Source: Nemophila menziesii (lineage: Eukaryota > Streptophyta > Magnoliopsida > Boraginales > Hydrophyllaceae). From it: a stretch of 64,000 nt of DNA. Shown here piece by piece: positions 1 to 10,339 of this stretch (position 1 is its first letter; each line of letters starts with the position of its first letter). A program made the position numbers and the translations under genes. The stretch spans positions 26,722,144 through 26,786,143 of the forward strand of contig JARWIR010000017.1 in assembly GCA_029959085.1 (NCBI GenBank), written 5' to 3'. The notes beneath the pieces were generated by a model. The model had not been told where the DNA came from, did not search any database, and saw only the letters and a list, made by a program, of their open reading frames with translations.

Positions 1-264
1 GGGTGTATGTATCTGTATCTGATCCTCACCGTGTTTTGTCCAAACCTGATATGTATGGTTAAACCCGTCTTTTAGAAGGTGGGCCAAAACGGCTTCGGTT
101 TTTAATCGACATTAATTATTACACTTCTTACACGTGCAAGATAAGAAACCGGTATTACATTTACTTTTCTTAGCAAATTCGATAAACTTAAAAACCCCAA
201 AAACATATTCTTCCGTGAAATAATTCGTCGTTTCGATCCACATATTATCGATACTCGAAACCAT
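1..264 (-). pseudogene. CACTA transposase 5' fragment (transposase-associated domain)
   Basis: Reading from an ATG at 264 on the minus strand gives a transposase-associated N-terminal domain: a hydrophobic FxKFIEFA-like stretch, a CXCXXC cysteine cluster, and an HLLKDGF...YQVWTKHGE stretch near the window edge. It aligns by eye with the start of the transposase at 16911 in the other CACTA. An in-frame TAA follows the cysteine cluster, so this copy is broken. The rest of the gene lies beyond the left edge. Confidence 0.65.
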
Positions 265-779
265 CTCTTAGCAACAATTTTATTAAACTATGCGACTACA
301 TTCATATAAAAAATAAAATACATAATCATTACAACCCAATGAATAAGTTGAATAAAAATTACAATATAATAAATAACATAATAAAAATTACAAACTCATT
401 GAATGAATAAATATTACAAACCATTGAATGAATAAAAATTACAAACCATTGAATGAATAAATATTACAAACCATTGAAAGAATAAATATATAAAAAAAAA
501 AATTAATTATACAAGTAAAAATATATGAGCACAAAATATAAATTAACACAACACATGCATAATCAACCAACAAACATTTAATTCATGAACCTAATCATAT
601 GTTATATCAACTAGCTAATATAATCAAATAAATAAAAAATTTAAAAAGCATGAAATTTAATGAAAATCCCTTGAATTGGAACGATAAAATGAAGAATGAT
701 GATAATTCCCAACCCTGAAAATGTATTAATTCACCTAATCAAACCATATAGAAAGAATAAAACACAATTAAAAAAAAAA

Positions 780-1105
780 CCAGGTGAGCTAGCTCATCTG
801 GCCAGGGCTACCTCTCTCAAGTGAGAGGTACAAGGTTCGAATCCCGCAGGCGGCAGAAAGTTATTAGAGTTTGGAAAGTTCTCTCAAGTGAGAGGTACAT
901 GGTTCGAATCCCGCAGGCGGCAGAAAGTTATCAATCTCGCAAGCGGAAGAAAGTTATTATGTTTGGAAAGTTTCCAAGGTCCGAAACCCTCCCCAGAACA
1001 TGGGCAACCTAGTTCTGATTGCCTGGAGGTATGGTTGGGGAGGCAGTCATATCTCCCGGGGGACTAGTCGGGTGTAAGCCCGGGAACCGTCGTCATAAAA
1101 AAAAA
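780..1105 (+). mobile_element. tRNA-derived SINE with duplicated B box
   Basis: A pol III A-box-like stretch (TAGCTCATCTGG, about 790) is followed by a B box GGTTCGAATCC at about 833. A second B box at about 901 lies in an internal direct repeat of roughly 70 bp. The element ends in an A-tract and is flanked by a 14-bp duplication (AACACAATTAAAAA at 761-774 and 1106-1119). It is nested in the CACTA remnant. It does not fold as a complete tRNA gene, so it is a SINE. Confidence 0.7.
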
Positions 1106-1415
1106 AACACAATTAAAAATAAAAAAAGTTAATTAAAAAGTGAATTTCATGCAATTACCTTAAATTTTATGATGAAAGTGGATATTAATGGTGCCCCACC
1201 TTGATTATTAAACCTAGAATGATGCAGTCATATCTCCTGGGGGACTGGGGGACTAGTCGGGTGTAAGCCCGGGAACCGTCGTCATAAAAAAAAAACACAA
1301 TTAAAAATAAAAAAAGTTGATTAAAAAGTGAATTTCATGCAATTACCTTAAATTTTATGATGAAAGTGGATATTAATGGTGCCCCACCTTGATTATTAAA
1401 CCTAGAATGATGCAA
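1040..1415. repeat. Tandem duplication, period about 188 bp, includes SINE tail
   Basis: The stretch beginning GCAGTCATATCTCC (1041) recurs about 173-188 bp later (1214). Both copies continue through an A-tract, a block with TGAATTTCATGC (1141 and 1329) and a block ending near ACCTAGAATGATGCA. The second copy has a short insertion (GGGGGACT repeated). Confidence 0.8.
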
Positions 1416-1927
1416 GATGAAGTGGAGAAGCAATTAGAAATAAAAAAAAGAAATTTAGTTGTGTTTTTGGGAGAAAATCGGAGGAATTTTTTAGGGTTTT
1501 TGGGTGTTTTGTGAGATAAAAAACCAGCTGTCTCCATTAAATAGGTTTTTTAATTAGCGACGACCCGTACATCGTCGTTAACCCAATCATATCGTCGCTA
1601 ATCACCGAAATAGCGATGACATAATGTGTCGCAAATATAGCGACGACCCGCACATCGTCGTTAACCCAATCATATCGTCGCTAATCACCGAAATAGCGAC
1701 GACATAATGTGTCGCAAATATAGCGACGACACATCGAAGAATAAAAAAAATTCAAAACTAAAAAAAATTAATTAGCGGCGAAAAACAATAACCCAACGAT
1801 GAATTCCCGCATCGCTAATTAACGACGGTTCATTTTTCGCCGGTAAGATTTTGTCGTCGCTAATTTTGAAAGCTTAGCGTCGAAGTACGGGTCGTCGCTA
1901 TTTTTTCGTTGGTAAACAGCGCGAGTG

Positions 1928-2156
1928 TTAAAATATATAATATATATTTCTATTTTATGAGAATAGCATGAAATGTTTTAGGAGAATTGGTTATTATATA
2001 TTGAAAAACGAATATCTTTTTCATATCGTTAAATGAAACATCTATAATATAATTATATATGGATATATGATATATAGATAATACTAGGTAAATCCCGTGT
2101 CTGAAGACACTGAAGAAATTTGTTGTGTTAACGGAAATCAAATACGTGTTTTAAGG
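1928..2156. other. AT-rich intergenic stretch
   Basis: No gene or recognisable element seen. It separates the CACTA end from the telomere-like array. Confidence 0.5.
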
Positions 2157-3190
2157 GTGAAGGTCAAGGTTAAAGTTAGGGTTAAGGCTGTTCTTTTTTT
2201 GCTCATCAAGAAGAAGGTTAGGTTATAGTTAAGTTTAATGTTAGGGTTAAGGTTAGGGTTAAGGTTAGGGTTAAGGTTTAGGTCAACGTTAAGGATATGG
2301 TTAATTTTAAGGTTAAACTTAAGTTTAAAGTTTAAGTCAATGTTAAGGTTAAATTTAATTTTAAGATTAAGATTAAGTTAGAGTTAAGGTTTAAGATTAA
2401 ACATTTAAGGGTTAACAAAATTCCAGGGTTAAGGTCGAATATTAGCGCGATGATTCTTCATCTGTTTAAGGTTAAGGTTAAGGTTACAGTTAAGATAAAA
2501 GTTAAGGTTAAGGTTTAAAGGTTAAGGTAAATTTAAAGGATAAATGTTAAGGTTAGGGTTAGAATTAAAGTTAAAGTTAAGATTAAGGTATAAAGTTTAA
2601 GGTTCAAAGTTCAAGGTTTAAGGGGTAAGGTTAAGGTTAAGTTTTAACTTCAAGGTTATTTTATTGTTAAGGTTTAGATTAAAGTTAATATGAAGGTGAA
2701 GGTAAAGGTTAAGGCTTGAGATTTAAGGGTTAAGGTTAAGGGTTTAAGACTTAAGAGTTACGGTTAAAGTTAAGGTTAAGTGAAGATGATGATAAGGCTT
2801 TAAGGTTTAAGGTTCAAGGTCAAGGTTTAAGGTTACAGTTAATGTTAAGCTTAAGGTAAAGTAAGGTTAAGGTTAAGGTTAAGGTTAAGGTTACGGTTAA
2901 GGTTAAGGTTAAGTTTAAGGTTAAGGTTAAGGTTGAGGTTAAGGTTAAGGTTAAGGTTAAGGTTAAGGTTAAGGTTAAGGTTAAGGTTAAGGTTAAGGTT
3001 AAGGTTAAGGTTAAGGTTAAGGTTAAAGTTGAGATTAAGGTTAAGGTTAAGGTTAAGGTTTGGGTTTGGTTTTGGGATGGGTTAAGGCTAAGGTTAAGGC
3101 TAAGGTTAAGGTTTGGGTTTGGGTTAAGGTTAAGGTTAAGGTTAAGGTTTGGGTTTGGGTATGGGTCTGGGTCTGGGTTAAGGTTAAGGT
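2157..3190. repeat. Telomere-like degenerate GGTTAA satellite array
   Basis: About 1 kb is built from GGTTAA hexamers. It is most regular at about 2860-3060, where GGTTAAGGTTAAGG runs almost without interruption. Toward the left it degenerates into GGTTTAAG, GTTCAAGG and similar variants, and it includes short runs mixing GGTTAGGG with GGTTAAGG (about 2235-2275). The right end (3060-3175) has GGTTTGGGTTTGGG variants. The array resembles an interstitial telomere-like satellite, but the main hexamer (TTAAGG) differs from the Arabidopsis-type TTTAGGG and from TTAGGG. Confidence 0.85.
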
Positions 3191-3199
3191 TATTAAATG

Positions 3200-4347
3200 T
3201 AAAGAGTGATCTAAGGTTTTTTTTAAATTTTTTTTTATTAAGTAAATAAGAATTAATTAATACTATTATAAAGGTCCAAATCGGATTTGTCCAATTGTTC
3301 TTAAGTGTTTCAAGATATTATTATTATTATCATTATTGTTATTTTTAACTCCACCATATATTTCAATATTATTTTCCTTCATTGACTTTTCAAAAAATTG
3401 TGTAGGTCAATACATTGCTCCCATATTTCCAATTTGAAAATTTTTCTTTTAAAAGATCAATGTGGTTTTTATATAGATATAATAATTGAGAAAATAAAAT
3501 TTAAATTTTTTTGAGATATTTATGAGAAGAATAAAAGAATTATGAGAGAAATTAGAGATTTTTGAGTAGTAATATGAGAATTTAGGTACATTATGTTTTA
3601 TTATATAAATATTATAAATTAAATGTAAAGAGTGATTTAAGATTTTTTGTTTTATGTTTTTTTTGTTAAGTAATTAAGAATTAATTAATGGTATTAGTGA
3701 TATGTGGGGCCAGAAACGATCTTGTCCACCACTTATGTTTGGCCAGAATCAATCCTGGCCACCACTTATCAAAAAACCTTGTAATATAATATAGACTTTA
3801 AGTAAATAAGAATTAATTAATGGTATTATAAATGTCCAAATCGGATTTGCCCAATTGTTCTTAAGTGTTTCAAGATATTATTATTATCATTATTGTTATT
3901 TTTAACTCCACCATATATTTCAAATTATTTTCCTTCATTGACTTTTCAAAAAATTGTGTAGGTTAATACATTGCTCCTATATTTCCAATTTGAAATTTTT
4001 TCTTTTAAAAGATCATTGTGGTTTTTATATAGATATAATATTTGAAAAAATAAAAAATAATTTTTTCTGAGATATTTATGAGAATAATAAAAGAAGTATG
4101 AGAGAAATTAGAGATTTTTGAGTAATAATATAAGAATTTAGGTACATTATATTTTATTATATAAATATTATAAATTAAATGTAAAGAGTGATTTAAGATT
4201 TTTTGTTTTATGTTTTTTTTGTTAAGTAGTTAAGAATTAATTAATGGTATTAATGATATGTGGGGCCAGAAACGATCTTGGCCACCACTTATGTTTGGCC
4301 AGAATCAATCCTGGCCACCACTTATCAAAAAATCTTGTAATATAATA
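3200..4347. repeat. Tandemly duplicated dispersed repeat D (two copies, period about 560 bp)
   Basis: Two copies (about 3238-3797 and 3799-4347) share the order: AAGAATTAATTAAT block, a block around GTCCAAATCGGATTTG, ATTATTATCATTATTG, then ATGTAAAGAGTGATTTAAG, then a GGCC-bounded imperfect palindrome pair (GGGGCCAGAAACGATCTTGGCC and TGGCCAGAATCAATCCTGGCC) and a TATAATATAATATAG end. The same repeat recurs at 19960-20099 plus 21428-21612 (interrupted by a MULE) and in the right arm at 61430-61601 plus 62893-63030. No coding capacity was seen; the family is unknown. Confidence 0.7.
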
Positions 4348-5378
4348 TAGATAATAGGAAACATACATCTTTCTAAAATCTCTGAATGGTATTAATTTGT
4401 TTCTTAATATATATTATAAATGATATTCGTTTCATAATATATATTATATATATATTTTTTTATTTTATAATTGATAAGGAAACAAATTAAATGAAATATA
4501 TATGAATAAATAAATGGTATAGAAATAAATTAAATAAATTACTTTAAGATGTAAAGACGATGATTGAATGATTTTCTTTCTTGAATTTAGACTTTCCAAA
4601 TTACTTGATTACCAATTATTTTTGACAAATATACAATATTTTAGAAAAATTCTTTTTATTAGCTTAAAAATGTCATCCCAATAATCTTTTCATAATGATT
4701 TCTCTTTATTAACCCTTCATAATTTATATGTATAGGCATATTATATTTTGCTAGAGTATTTGATTTATTGTCAAATTCAAATAAACCTTACATGAAATAT
4801 CCCTCCGAAAATTCATAATTTATACTTATAGATTTATTATATATTTGCTAGAGTGTCAATACAAACCTTCCATGAATAAAACAATTTTCTATATTACTCT
4901 CAGACCATCTATAATAGTTATAAAATAGACTAATCAAAGGGTTATAACATAAAAAAAAATGATATTCAATTGGAAAAGAAGAATATAGTAGATTTTGTTA
5001 CAATTTTTTGCCATTCTATATGAGGTGTATAGTCGAATTACTTATTTTATTTTTAATTAATTTTACATATTATTTTTATTTGAAATAATCTAATATTAAA
5101 TACATGAGTGATAAAAAATAGATACTGAATAATAATACCTATATTTATCAATAAATAATTTCTATTTTTAATTAATATAATTATAATTAATTAGATGCTA
5201 TAAATATATGATGAAAAAATTAACAATATCATACTTTAATATTTAAAGATGTTTTTAATGTTTTTATGTATATCTTATTGTGTTTATTATTTTCTAAATT
5301 ATTTATCTTTTTAAAAAGATCACTATATATATGTATGTTTACCAATACATTATACCAATACATTGTTCTATTGTTAAA
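4348..5378 (+). other. 5' flank of TPD1-like copy 1, homologous to flanks of the other copies
   Basis: This AT-rich stretch contains blocks recognisable upstream of the palindrome copies, for example AAAATGTCATCC, CTTTTCATAATGAT, CTTCCATGAATAAA and GACTAATCAA. The gene duplication therefore carried roughly 1 kb of upstream DNA. No other gene was seen. Confidence 0.6.
5323..5333 (+). promoter_or_regulatory. Candidate TATA box of TPD1-like copy 1
   Basis: CTATATATATG lies about 50 bp upstream of the ATG at 5379, at the place occupied by TATATATAAG in the other copies. Confidence 0.4.
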
Positions 5379-5927
5379 ATGGCTAGAATTACTATTCTCT
5401 TAAGTTTGTTTTTTTTCCTTTCTCTTGTAAACAGAGGTATTTGCGAATAAACTTTATTGTTTTTTTATATATTTATTTGTTTTTTCTTTATCAAATCATG
5501 GTTCTAAGTTATTTGTAAACAACAATATATCCCTATATTTAGAAAAATCATGTATTATAGTATTGTAAAATTAACCTTTCTCAATTAATTTTGATTTGTT
5601 AACGTTGCAGGTTTAAGTAATACTATTTGTTCTCCGAGTACGCTACTCATAAAACAAGTCCCAACAGGAAAGAAAGTGCATAATAAGTTAGAATGGAATG
5701 TCACCGTCACTAATAATTGTATTTGTACTTTATATAATGTGAGATTAGCTTGTTCGGGATTTCAAACTGTCAAAAAGATTGATCCAACCGTTTTAAGCAA
5801 GTCCGGAGACCAATGCCTTCTTAACAATGATGTTCCAATATATTGGAAGAAACCCATAAGTTTTCTTTATGCTTGGGATCAACAATTTGATTTTAAACTA
5901 TATGACTCTTGGGAGGCTTGTTCTTAA
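5379..5927 (+). CDS. TPD1-like secreted cysteine-rich protein, copy 1 (diverged paralogue)
   Basis: Two exons, 5379-5436 and 5611-5927, with a GT...AG intron at 5437-5610, giving 124 residues. Exon 1 encodes a hydrophobic signal peptide (ILLSLFFFLSLV). The mature part has six cysteines (C26, C56, C58, C67, C88, C123) and family signatures: EWNVTVTNNC at 47-56, GFQTV at 69-73, DPTVL at 77-81, SGDQC at 84-88 and FLYAWD at 104-109. Family knowledge: TPD1 of Arabidopsis is a small secreted ligand of the EMS1/EXS receptor kinase in anthers; this broader TPD1-like group has mostly unknown roles. I count 33 differences in 124 residues from the palindrome copies, with all cysteines kept. It lies outside the visible palindrome. 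The start is chosen because it gives the signal peptide and a clean splice. The family call is firm; the biological role is inference. Confidence 0.87.
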
Positions 5928-6124
5928 AGTCATGTTTAGTTAAGGAATACAAATCAATGTGAGTGTATTTTAATTTATCATTTAAACTATAAATTGTATT
6001 TCAACAATAATAATAAAATCTTATTCACTTAGTATTATGGTTAAAAAAATTGTTTTTAAGACCCACCATGACGAATAAGTGTAATAGTTGGTAACCCACA
6101 TGTTTGACTTGGTCCTAAGATGCA
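5928..6124 (+). other. 3' flank of TPD1-like copy 1
   Basis: Contains TAAACTATAA, CAATAATAATAAAATC (candidate poly(A) region) and ACCCACATGTTTG, all with counterparts downstream of copies 2-5. The shared sequence ends where the LINE begins. Confidence 0.5.
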
Positions 6125-6349
6125 TATATATTTTTTGGTATGTGGGTGGTCTGTCAGCTTGCGTGCACCACGACTAATGCCACAGAAATATGCAAGTCTC
6201 TTAATGCATAACTCAGGTAAATCGAACTTTTTTTGGACATTTGAAGACACCTAAGGGAACCAGAACAACAAAAAAAAAACACAAAAACATAAACCAATTT
6301 AATATTTGCTGAAAAGCAGCGCGAGTTCGAACATACTGCATGAACTAGA

Positions 6350-6860
6350 ATGAATGTAAGTGGCTCCATGCCTAGCTTCTTTTGCGAGTTTATCCGCTCT
6401 TCCGTTGAACCTCCTATGGATGTGGCGAAAGGAGATAGGTCCAAACTCAACGGTCTTTTGGATGATCTTTTTAAGGACTAGTTAGATTTTCCAACTTGCA
6501 GCTAATACCTGCCTGATACCCTTGATAATCCCAAGGTTATCTGAGAGGATGAATTTCCATTTTTCCGGAAACTTTTTGCACTTTTGAAAGGCTTCAAGGA
6601 CTGTCATCACCTTGCCATCTAAAATAAAGTCACAATCTAATGTCCTTTTGGAGGTTTCAGTGAGCCCCATTTTTTATGTAACTTGACAATCCCGATTCCA
6701 TTAGGGTCTAATTTTTTGTGGAAAGAGGCATCACATGAGAAAACGATATATTCGTCGTTATCTTGAGGGAACACTTTAATCTTCTTCATTGGTGCTGGTT
6801 GGTATTTCAGAGGATCTGTGAATTTTTTTCCATTCGATTCCATGAAGTTCTGACATGAGT
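6350..6860 (-). pseudogene. LINE RNase H domain remnant
   Basis: Fragments in two frames: VFSCDASFHKKLDPNGIGIV (6843-6637), LEAFQKCKKF...FILSDNLGIIKGI (6670-6482), and a C-terminal FRHIHRRFNGRADKLAKEA-type motif (about 6430-6360). This order matches the RNase H domain (RVT_3 type) at the end of many plant LINEs. Frameshifts and stops separate the pieces. Confidence 0.6.
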
Positions 6861-6918
6861 TTATTTGTAGCTCTTATGATGATATCCCCTTCAATATCTA
6901 TGTTATTGTGTATTGCTT

Positions 6919-7326
6919 TCATTTTTTCCTTTCCAGATGTTCCACATACAAACCATAATATAATCTGTTATTGTATTTTCCTCCCAACACCTTTTTGTAA
7001 TTTTCCACTGTACGCATAATCCAAGTTTTTAGGTTGTTCTTAATATTATCCATTATTTTGTAACTGTAGAGATGTTCCTGTCCAAATTTCTTTGCTAACA
7101 CTACAATTAAGTAATAAATATTCAAATGTATCATTATTGTTATAACACCATAAGCAGTTTGAAGAATTTGCACGTTTCCTTTTAAAAAGATTTTTTTGGT
7201 TAGAATTGCATTGTTACAAGCTTTCCAAGTAAATATTCTAAGTTTCTTTGGAATATTAGACTTCCATATAATTTTCCAAATAGGAGAGTTATACTTTACC
7301 TGGTCCTTGGTTGAGCTAGGTTTCAT
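6919..7326 (-). pseudogene. LINE zf-RVT-like fragment
   Basis: The 135-residue open stretch carries PIWKIIWKSNIPKKLRIFTW followed by a region where zf-RVT domains normally show C/H residues; several appear lost. It overlaps the preceding fragment by a few bases in another frame, showing a frameshift. Confidence 0.6.
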
Positions 7327-7712
7327 TTAACTTGCTCTTCCGTGAATATTTTATAACATGTCTTGGTATTATAGTTACCATCCCTAGAAAAGGGCCAAAC
7401 TAATTTATCTTTAGAGGTTATGTCCATAATACTAATTCTCGTGATGTATGAAATAACGGGTTTGGGGAAAAGATTATCTAATGTCTCAGAATCCCAGGTT
7501 TGAGATTCTTGATTTAATAATTGGCTTACCTTAGTGATATTACAATTTGTTGGCTTCTCCAATTCCCAATCTGTGTCTATCCATTTATCCTTCCAGATGT
7601 CAATATACTTTATGTTCCCTATCTGATAAATTCTGTATTTTTTAATAAAATATCTGCTTTCCATAATGCTGGCCCAACTCCACGTTCTACTGTGTCTTAA
7701 TTTGATGTTCAT
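7323..7712 (-). pseudogene. LINE ORF2 fragment between RT and zf-RVT domains
   Basis: A 129-residue open stretch with the typical order of plant LINE ORF2: SWASIMESRYFIKK, then IGNIKYIDIWKDKWIDTDW, then a W...L...F spacer, then DKLVWPFSRDGNYNTKTCYK leading into the zf-RVT region that begins at about 7326. It is a fragment of a broken ORF, not an independent gene. Confidence 0.65.
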
Positions 7713-7913
7713 AAAGTATTATGATGGAAATATATACATTTTAAAAGTCTTTCCGAAAGGGAATCTGGGTTGTTCATAATTCTTCATACTTGTGCTGCGA
7801 GCAAGGTTGTATTCATTCTTTTAAAGTCTTTAAATCACAGTGCTCCTATAAGTTCGCGACTGCAACTTTTTTTCCAAGCTATCTAATAGATCCTATTTCT
7901 TTTTCTTGAGTTT

Positions 7914-8430
7914 CACTACAGCAGGTCGAGGATTTACCGACGACAGCTGTCGTCGGTAAAAAGTACAATTTAGTTGGTAAAACTGTTTACCGACGACCAC
8001 TCGTCGGTAACCTGTCGTCCCTAGAAGTTGGTCGGTAAAATCAAGCTTACCGACGGCGCTTTTGCCCCCTCGTCGATAACCATCTTCTTTTACCGACGAA
8101 ATCTTTGTCGTCGGCAAATTTTCTCTTACCGACGACTTTTTGTTTGGTCGCCGGTAATAAGCATTACTTTACCGATGACGTATGTTGTCGGTAAATAAAT
8201 GTTTTACCGACGACAGTGTTGTCGGTATAGTAGTAATTAAACCTTTTTTTATTTAAAATAGTATACCGACGACATACGTCACATGAATGTCCTCGGTATA
8301 CTTTTTTTTTCTTTTTTTTAATCTTTACCGACGACATTCATATGATGAATGTTGTCGGTATAATTTTTTTTTATTTTTTTTAGAATCTTTACTGACGACA
8401 TTCATCACATGAATGTCGTCGGTATTGTTA
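7914..8430. repeat. CACTA left subterminal repeat array
   Basis: At least a dozen direct and inverted copies of TACCGACGAC / GTCGTCGGTA begin inside the terminal repeat. Such arrays are the usual binding sites for the TnpA protein in En/Spm elements (family knowledge). Some units carry a spacer such as ATTCATCACATGAATGT, so single units can fold into hairpins. Confidence 0.85.
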
Positions 8431-8730
8431 TTATTATTTTTTTAAAATTTTATTTTGTTTTTTTTAATTTAATTTTTATTTTAAATTTGTTTTTATTTAA
8501 TTTGGTTTTTCGTTTTAAAAAAAATAATATACTAGAAATCTGGAATTATATTAATAAAATATAAATAAACCCGGGTAGTCAAAACCCGGGCAATAAAGTC
8601 AAACCCCGGGAATAAAGTCAAACTCCCGGAGTTACAAGTCAAAATATTACATAAAAACTTAAATAAAAGTCATATATATAAACGTAAATAAAATCAAAGT
8701 CATAAATAAACATAGTAAAATAAAAATCAA
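8431..8730. other. T-rich non-coding stretch inside CACTA
   Basis: Low-complexity T/A-rich sequence followed by a GGGTAGTCAAA-CCCGGGcaataaagTCAAA type short repeat (about 8570-8650). It is probably the 3' untranslated part of the TnpA-like gene. Confidence 0.45.
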
Positions 8731-10339
8731 TCACGGGCCCGATAGATCTTCTCCTCGATCACTAGCTTCACTACTATCTTCATCTTCATCTTCATCTTCA
8801 TCGGAGACCGGAGCGAGACCATTTTTTTCACGAGATTCGTTGAGGCCTTTGAGCATCTTCGCGAAAAAATCATCGGACCTAGAAGAGGAGCTCGGTGGAG
8901 CATCGTCATCCGGCATAGGAGGTAATCCTTGGATTGCGCGGAGCTCGTTCATCCCGTCGAATATCCGCTGGATCTTTCTCGCGTTCTTCTTTGCGGTCTC
9001 GTCCGAAACAGGCGGCTTCGGGTCCTTCTTTTTCTTGAAGACAGCTCCGATTGACGGGATCCAGTGTCTGCTCTTAGCCGGTTTCATCACCTCCTGAACC
9101 GTCTCCTTTAACGCTCCTATCTGCTCCTCCACTGGAACATCATCAGCCGATTGGGACCCCGTCTCGATAACCCCCTCCCTAAGCTTCTCCCGATAAACTC
9201 CCTATAATAAAATTTCAAATAAATAATTAATAAAAATAACAAAGAAATAAATTTAAAGTTAAATAATTAATTTTAAACAATAAAAAGTAAAATAAAACAC
9301 TTACACTAGCCTGCTCCCATCTATCATCGACCCATTTGCCCTTCACCCCGTCATAGCCCAAGTACTCGAAGTATCCGCCCATCGGTGGAAGTGGGACCTC
9401 CTCTTGGGTCTGCTCGTCGATAAAGCTCAGGGGCTCCTTCGTGTTAATCTTCAGCTTACCCTATAAAAATACATAAAAAATTATAATTATTAAAAAATTA
9501 AATTAAATAACTGTTAACTTTTATTTTTACTTTAATAAATTATACCTCGATAATCTCGTGGTGGGTCTGGGTTTGGTTCCGTGAACCTGACTTGTTCGGC
9601 TTCTTCTGTTTCTGCCGATTCTGCTTATTTATTTCCGCCTGAGCCTGTTACAATTCAAGATAAAAAAATAAGTAAACACTAATTTAATAATAAAATAATT
9701 AATTTAAGATTTTACCTTCTTCTGAGGGTCATTCATTATCTCTTGGGTCAGCTTCCAGTCATCGGGAAGCACATCCGGGGGACACTCGTCCTTGCCCAAG
9801 TAATCGGTCTTCAGGTCGCTCTTCCACCGCCTGTAGGCAGCGGACTGAGACTGCTGTAGCTTCCCGCTGATAAAGGGCCAATCTTCGTGGGCTTTCCACT
9901 CCTCGAGATTGAAGAAATCCTCCAGTTTTCCGAGAATCGTGACTCTTAGTCCCCTCGGCACAGCACTCCACGATCTGTAGTAGGGAGGGACTGTTTCTCG
10001 AACCGCGAGACCCACCACTTGGGCCACGTGTTTCCCATATTCTCCGTATGGGTTCCACGTGTCATCTAAAATGCAGAAGTCCACTGGAAGGGGCCCACCT
10101 AGCTTCTCCTTAGCATCGTTTGCGGTTTTGAGGGTCGAGACATTTCGGGGTCTCCTCCTTCGCCTAACTGTTTAATAAAATTATGTTAAATAAATTACTA
10201 ACATATATTAAATGAATTTTATAAAATAATTTATATTACCCGGTGGCTGGTTACAGTCATTGAGGTTTGGGGGTTGATTCCGGTTCGGGTCTTCACCGCT
10301 ACCATCACCCCGGTGGTAATTGGACATCACATCGGCCAT
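8731..10339 (-). CDS. TnpA-like CACTA protein (plant transposase Ptta/En/Spm family), 5 exons
   Basis: I assembled five exons on the minus strand: 10339-10240, 10167-9716, 9644-9546, 9460-9305 and 9201-8731. All introns have GT/AG borders, the reading frame is kept across every junction, and the sum is 1278 nt (425 residues). Exon 2 carries the family core: DDTWNPYGEYGKHVAQVVG, VPPYYRSW and YRRWKSDLK, like the Ptta/En/Spm plant transposase domain. The last exon has LKETVQEVMKP, a basic FKKKKDPKPP stretch and an acidic tail with an ED repeat at about residues 405-414. The En/Spm TnpA protein binds subterminal repeats; that role is inferred here. No stop is seen, in contrast to the neighbouring TnpD-like gene. 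The start is the ATG that opens exon 1 at 10339; an upstream non-coding exon near 11030-11200 is possible. Confidence 0.8.

Larger units (their letters stand above)
1..1927 (-). mobile_element. CACTA (En/Spm) element, degenerate terminal part, runs off left edge
   Basis: Positions 1-264 (minus strand) read as the N-terminal part of a CACTA transposase. Positions 1555-1900 hold many inverted copies of short subterminal motifs such as GCGACGAC/GTCGTCGC. The block ends at 1927 with a terminus that reads CACTCGCGCTGTTTACC on the minus strand, close to the CACT-type end of En/Spm elements. Its non-coding part around 1420-1540 resembles 19080-19220 of the larger CACTA at 7914-19525, so the two are related families. 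The other end lies outside the window, so target duplication cannot be tested. Confidence 0.7.
6125..7913 (-). mobile_element. LINE (non-LTR retrotransposon) 3' part, degenerate
   Basis: Read on the minus strand from 7913 downward, several frames give pieces of a plant L1-like ORF2 C-terminus. These are a remnant like GAL-FKDFKRMNTTLLA just inside 7913, then IGNIKYIDIWKDKWI and a YNTKTCYKIF stretch (7712-7323), then a zf-RVT-like stretch PIWKIIWKSNIPKKLRIFTW (7326-6919), then an RNase H-like domain (VFSCDASFHK near 6750, and FRHIHRRFNGRADKLAKEA near 6400). Stops and frameshifts interrupt all of these. The upstream continuation is at 19526-19777, on the far side of the CACTA insertion. Confidence 0.75.

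Noticed and set aside
8840..9097. 85-residue plus-strand frame
   Set aside because: Antisense to the last exon of the TnpA-like gene.
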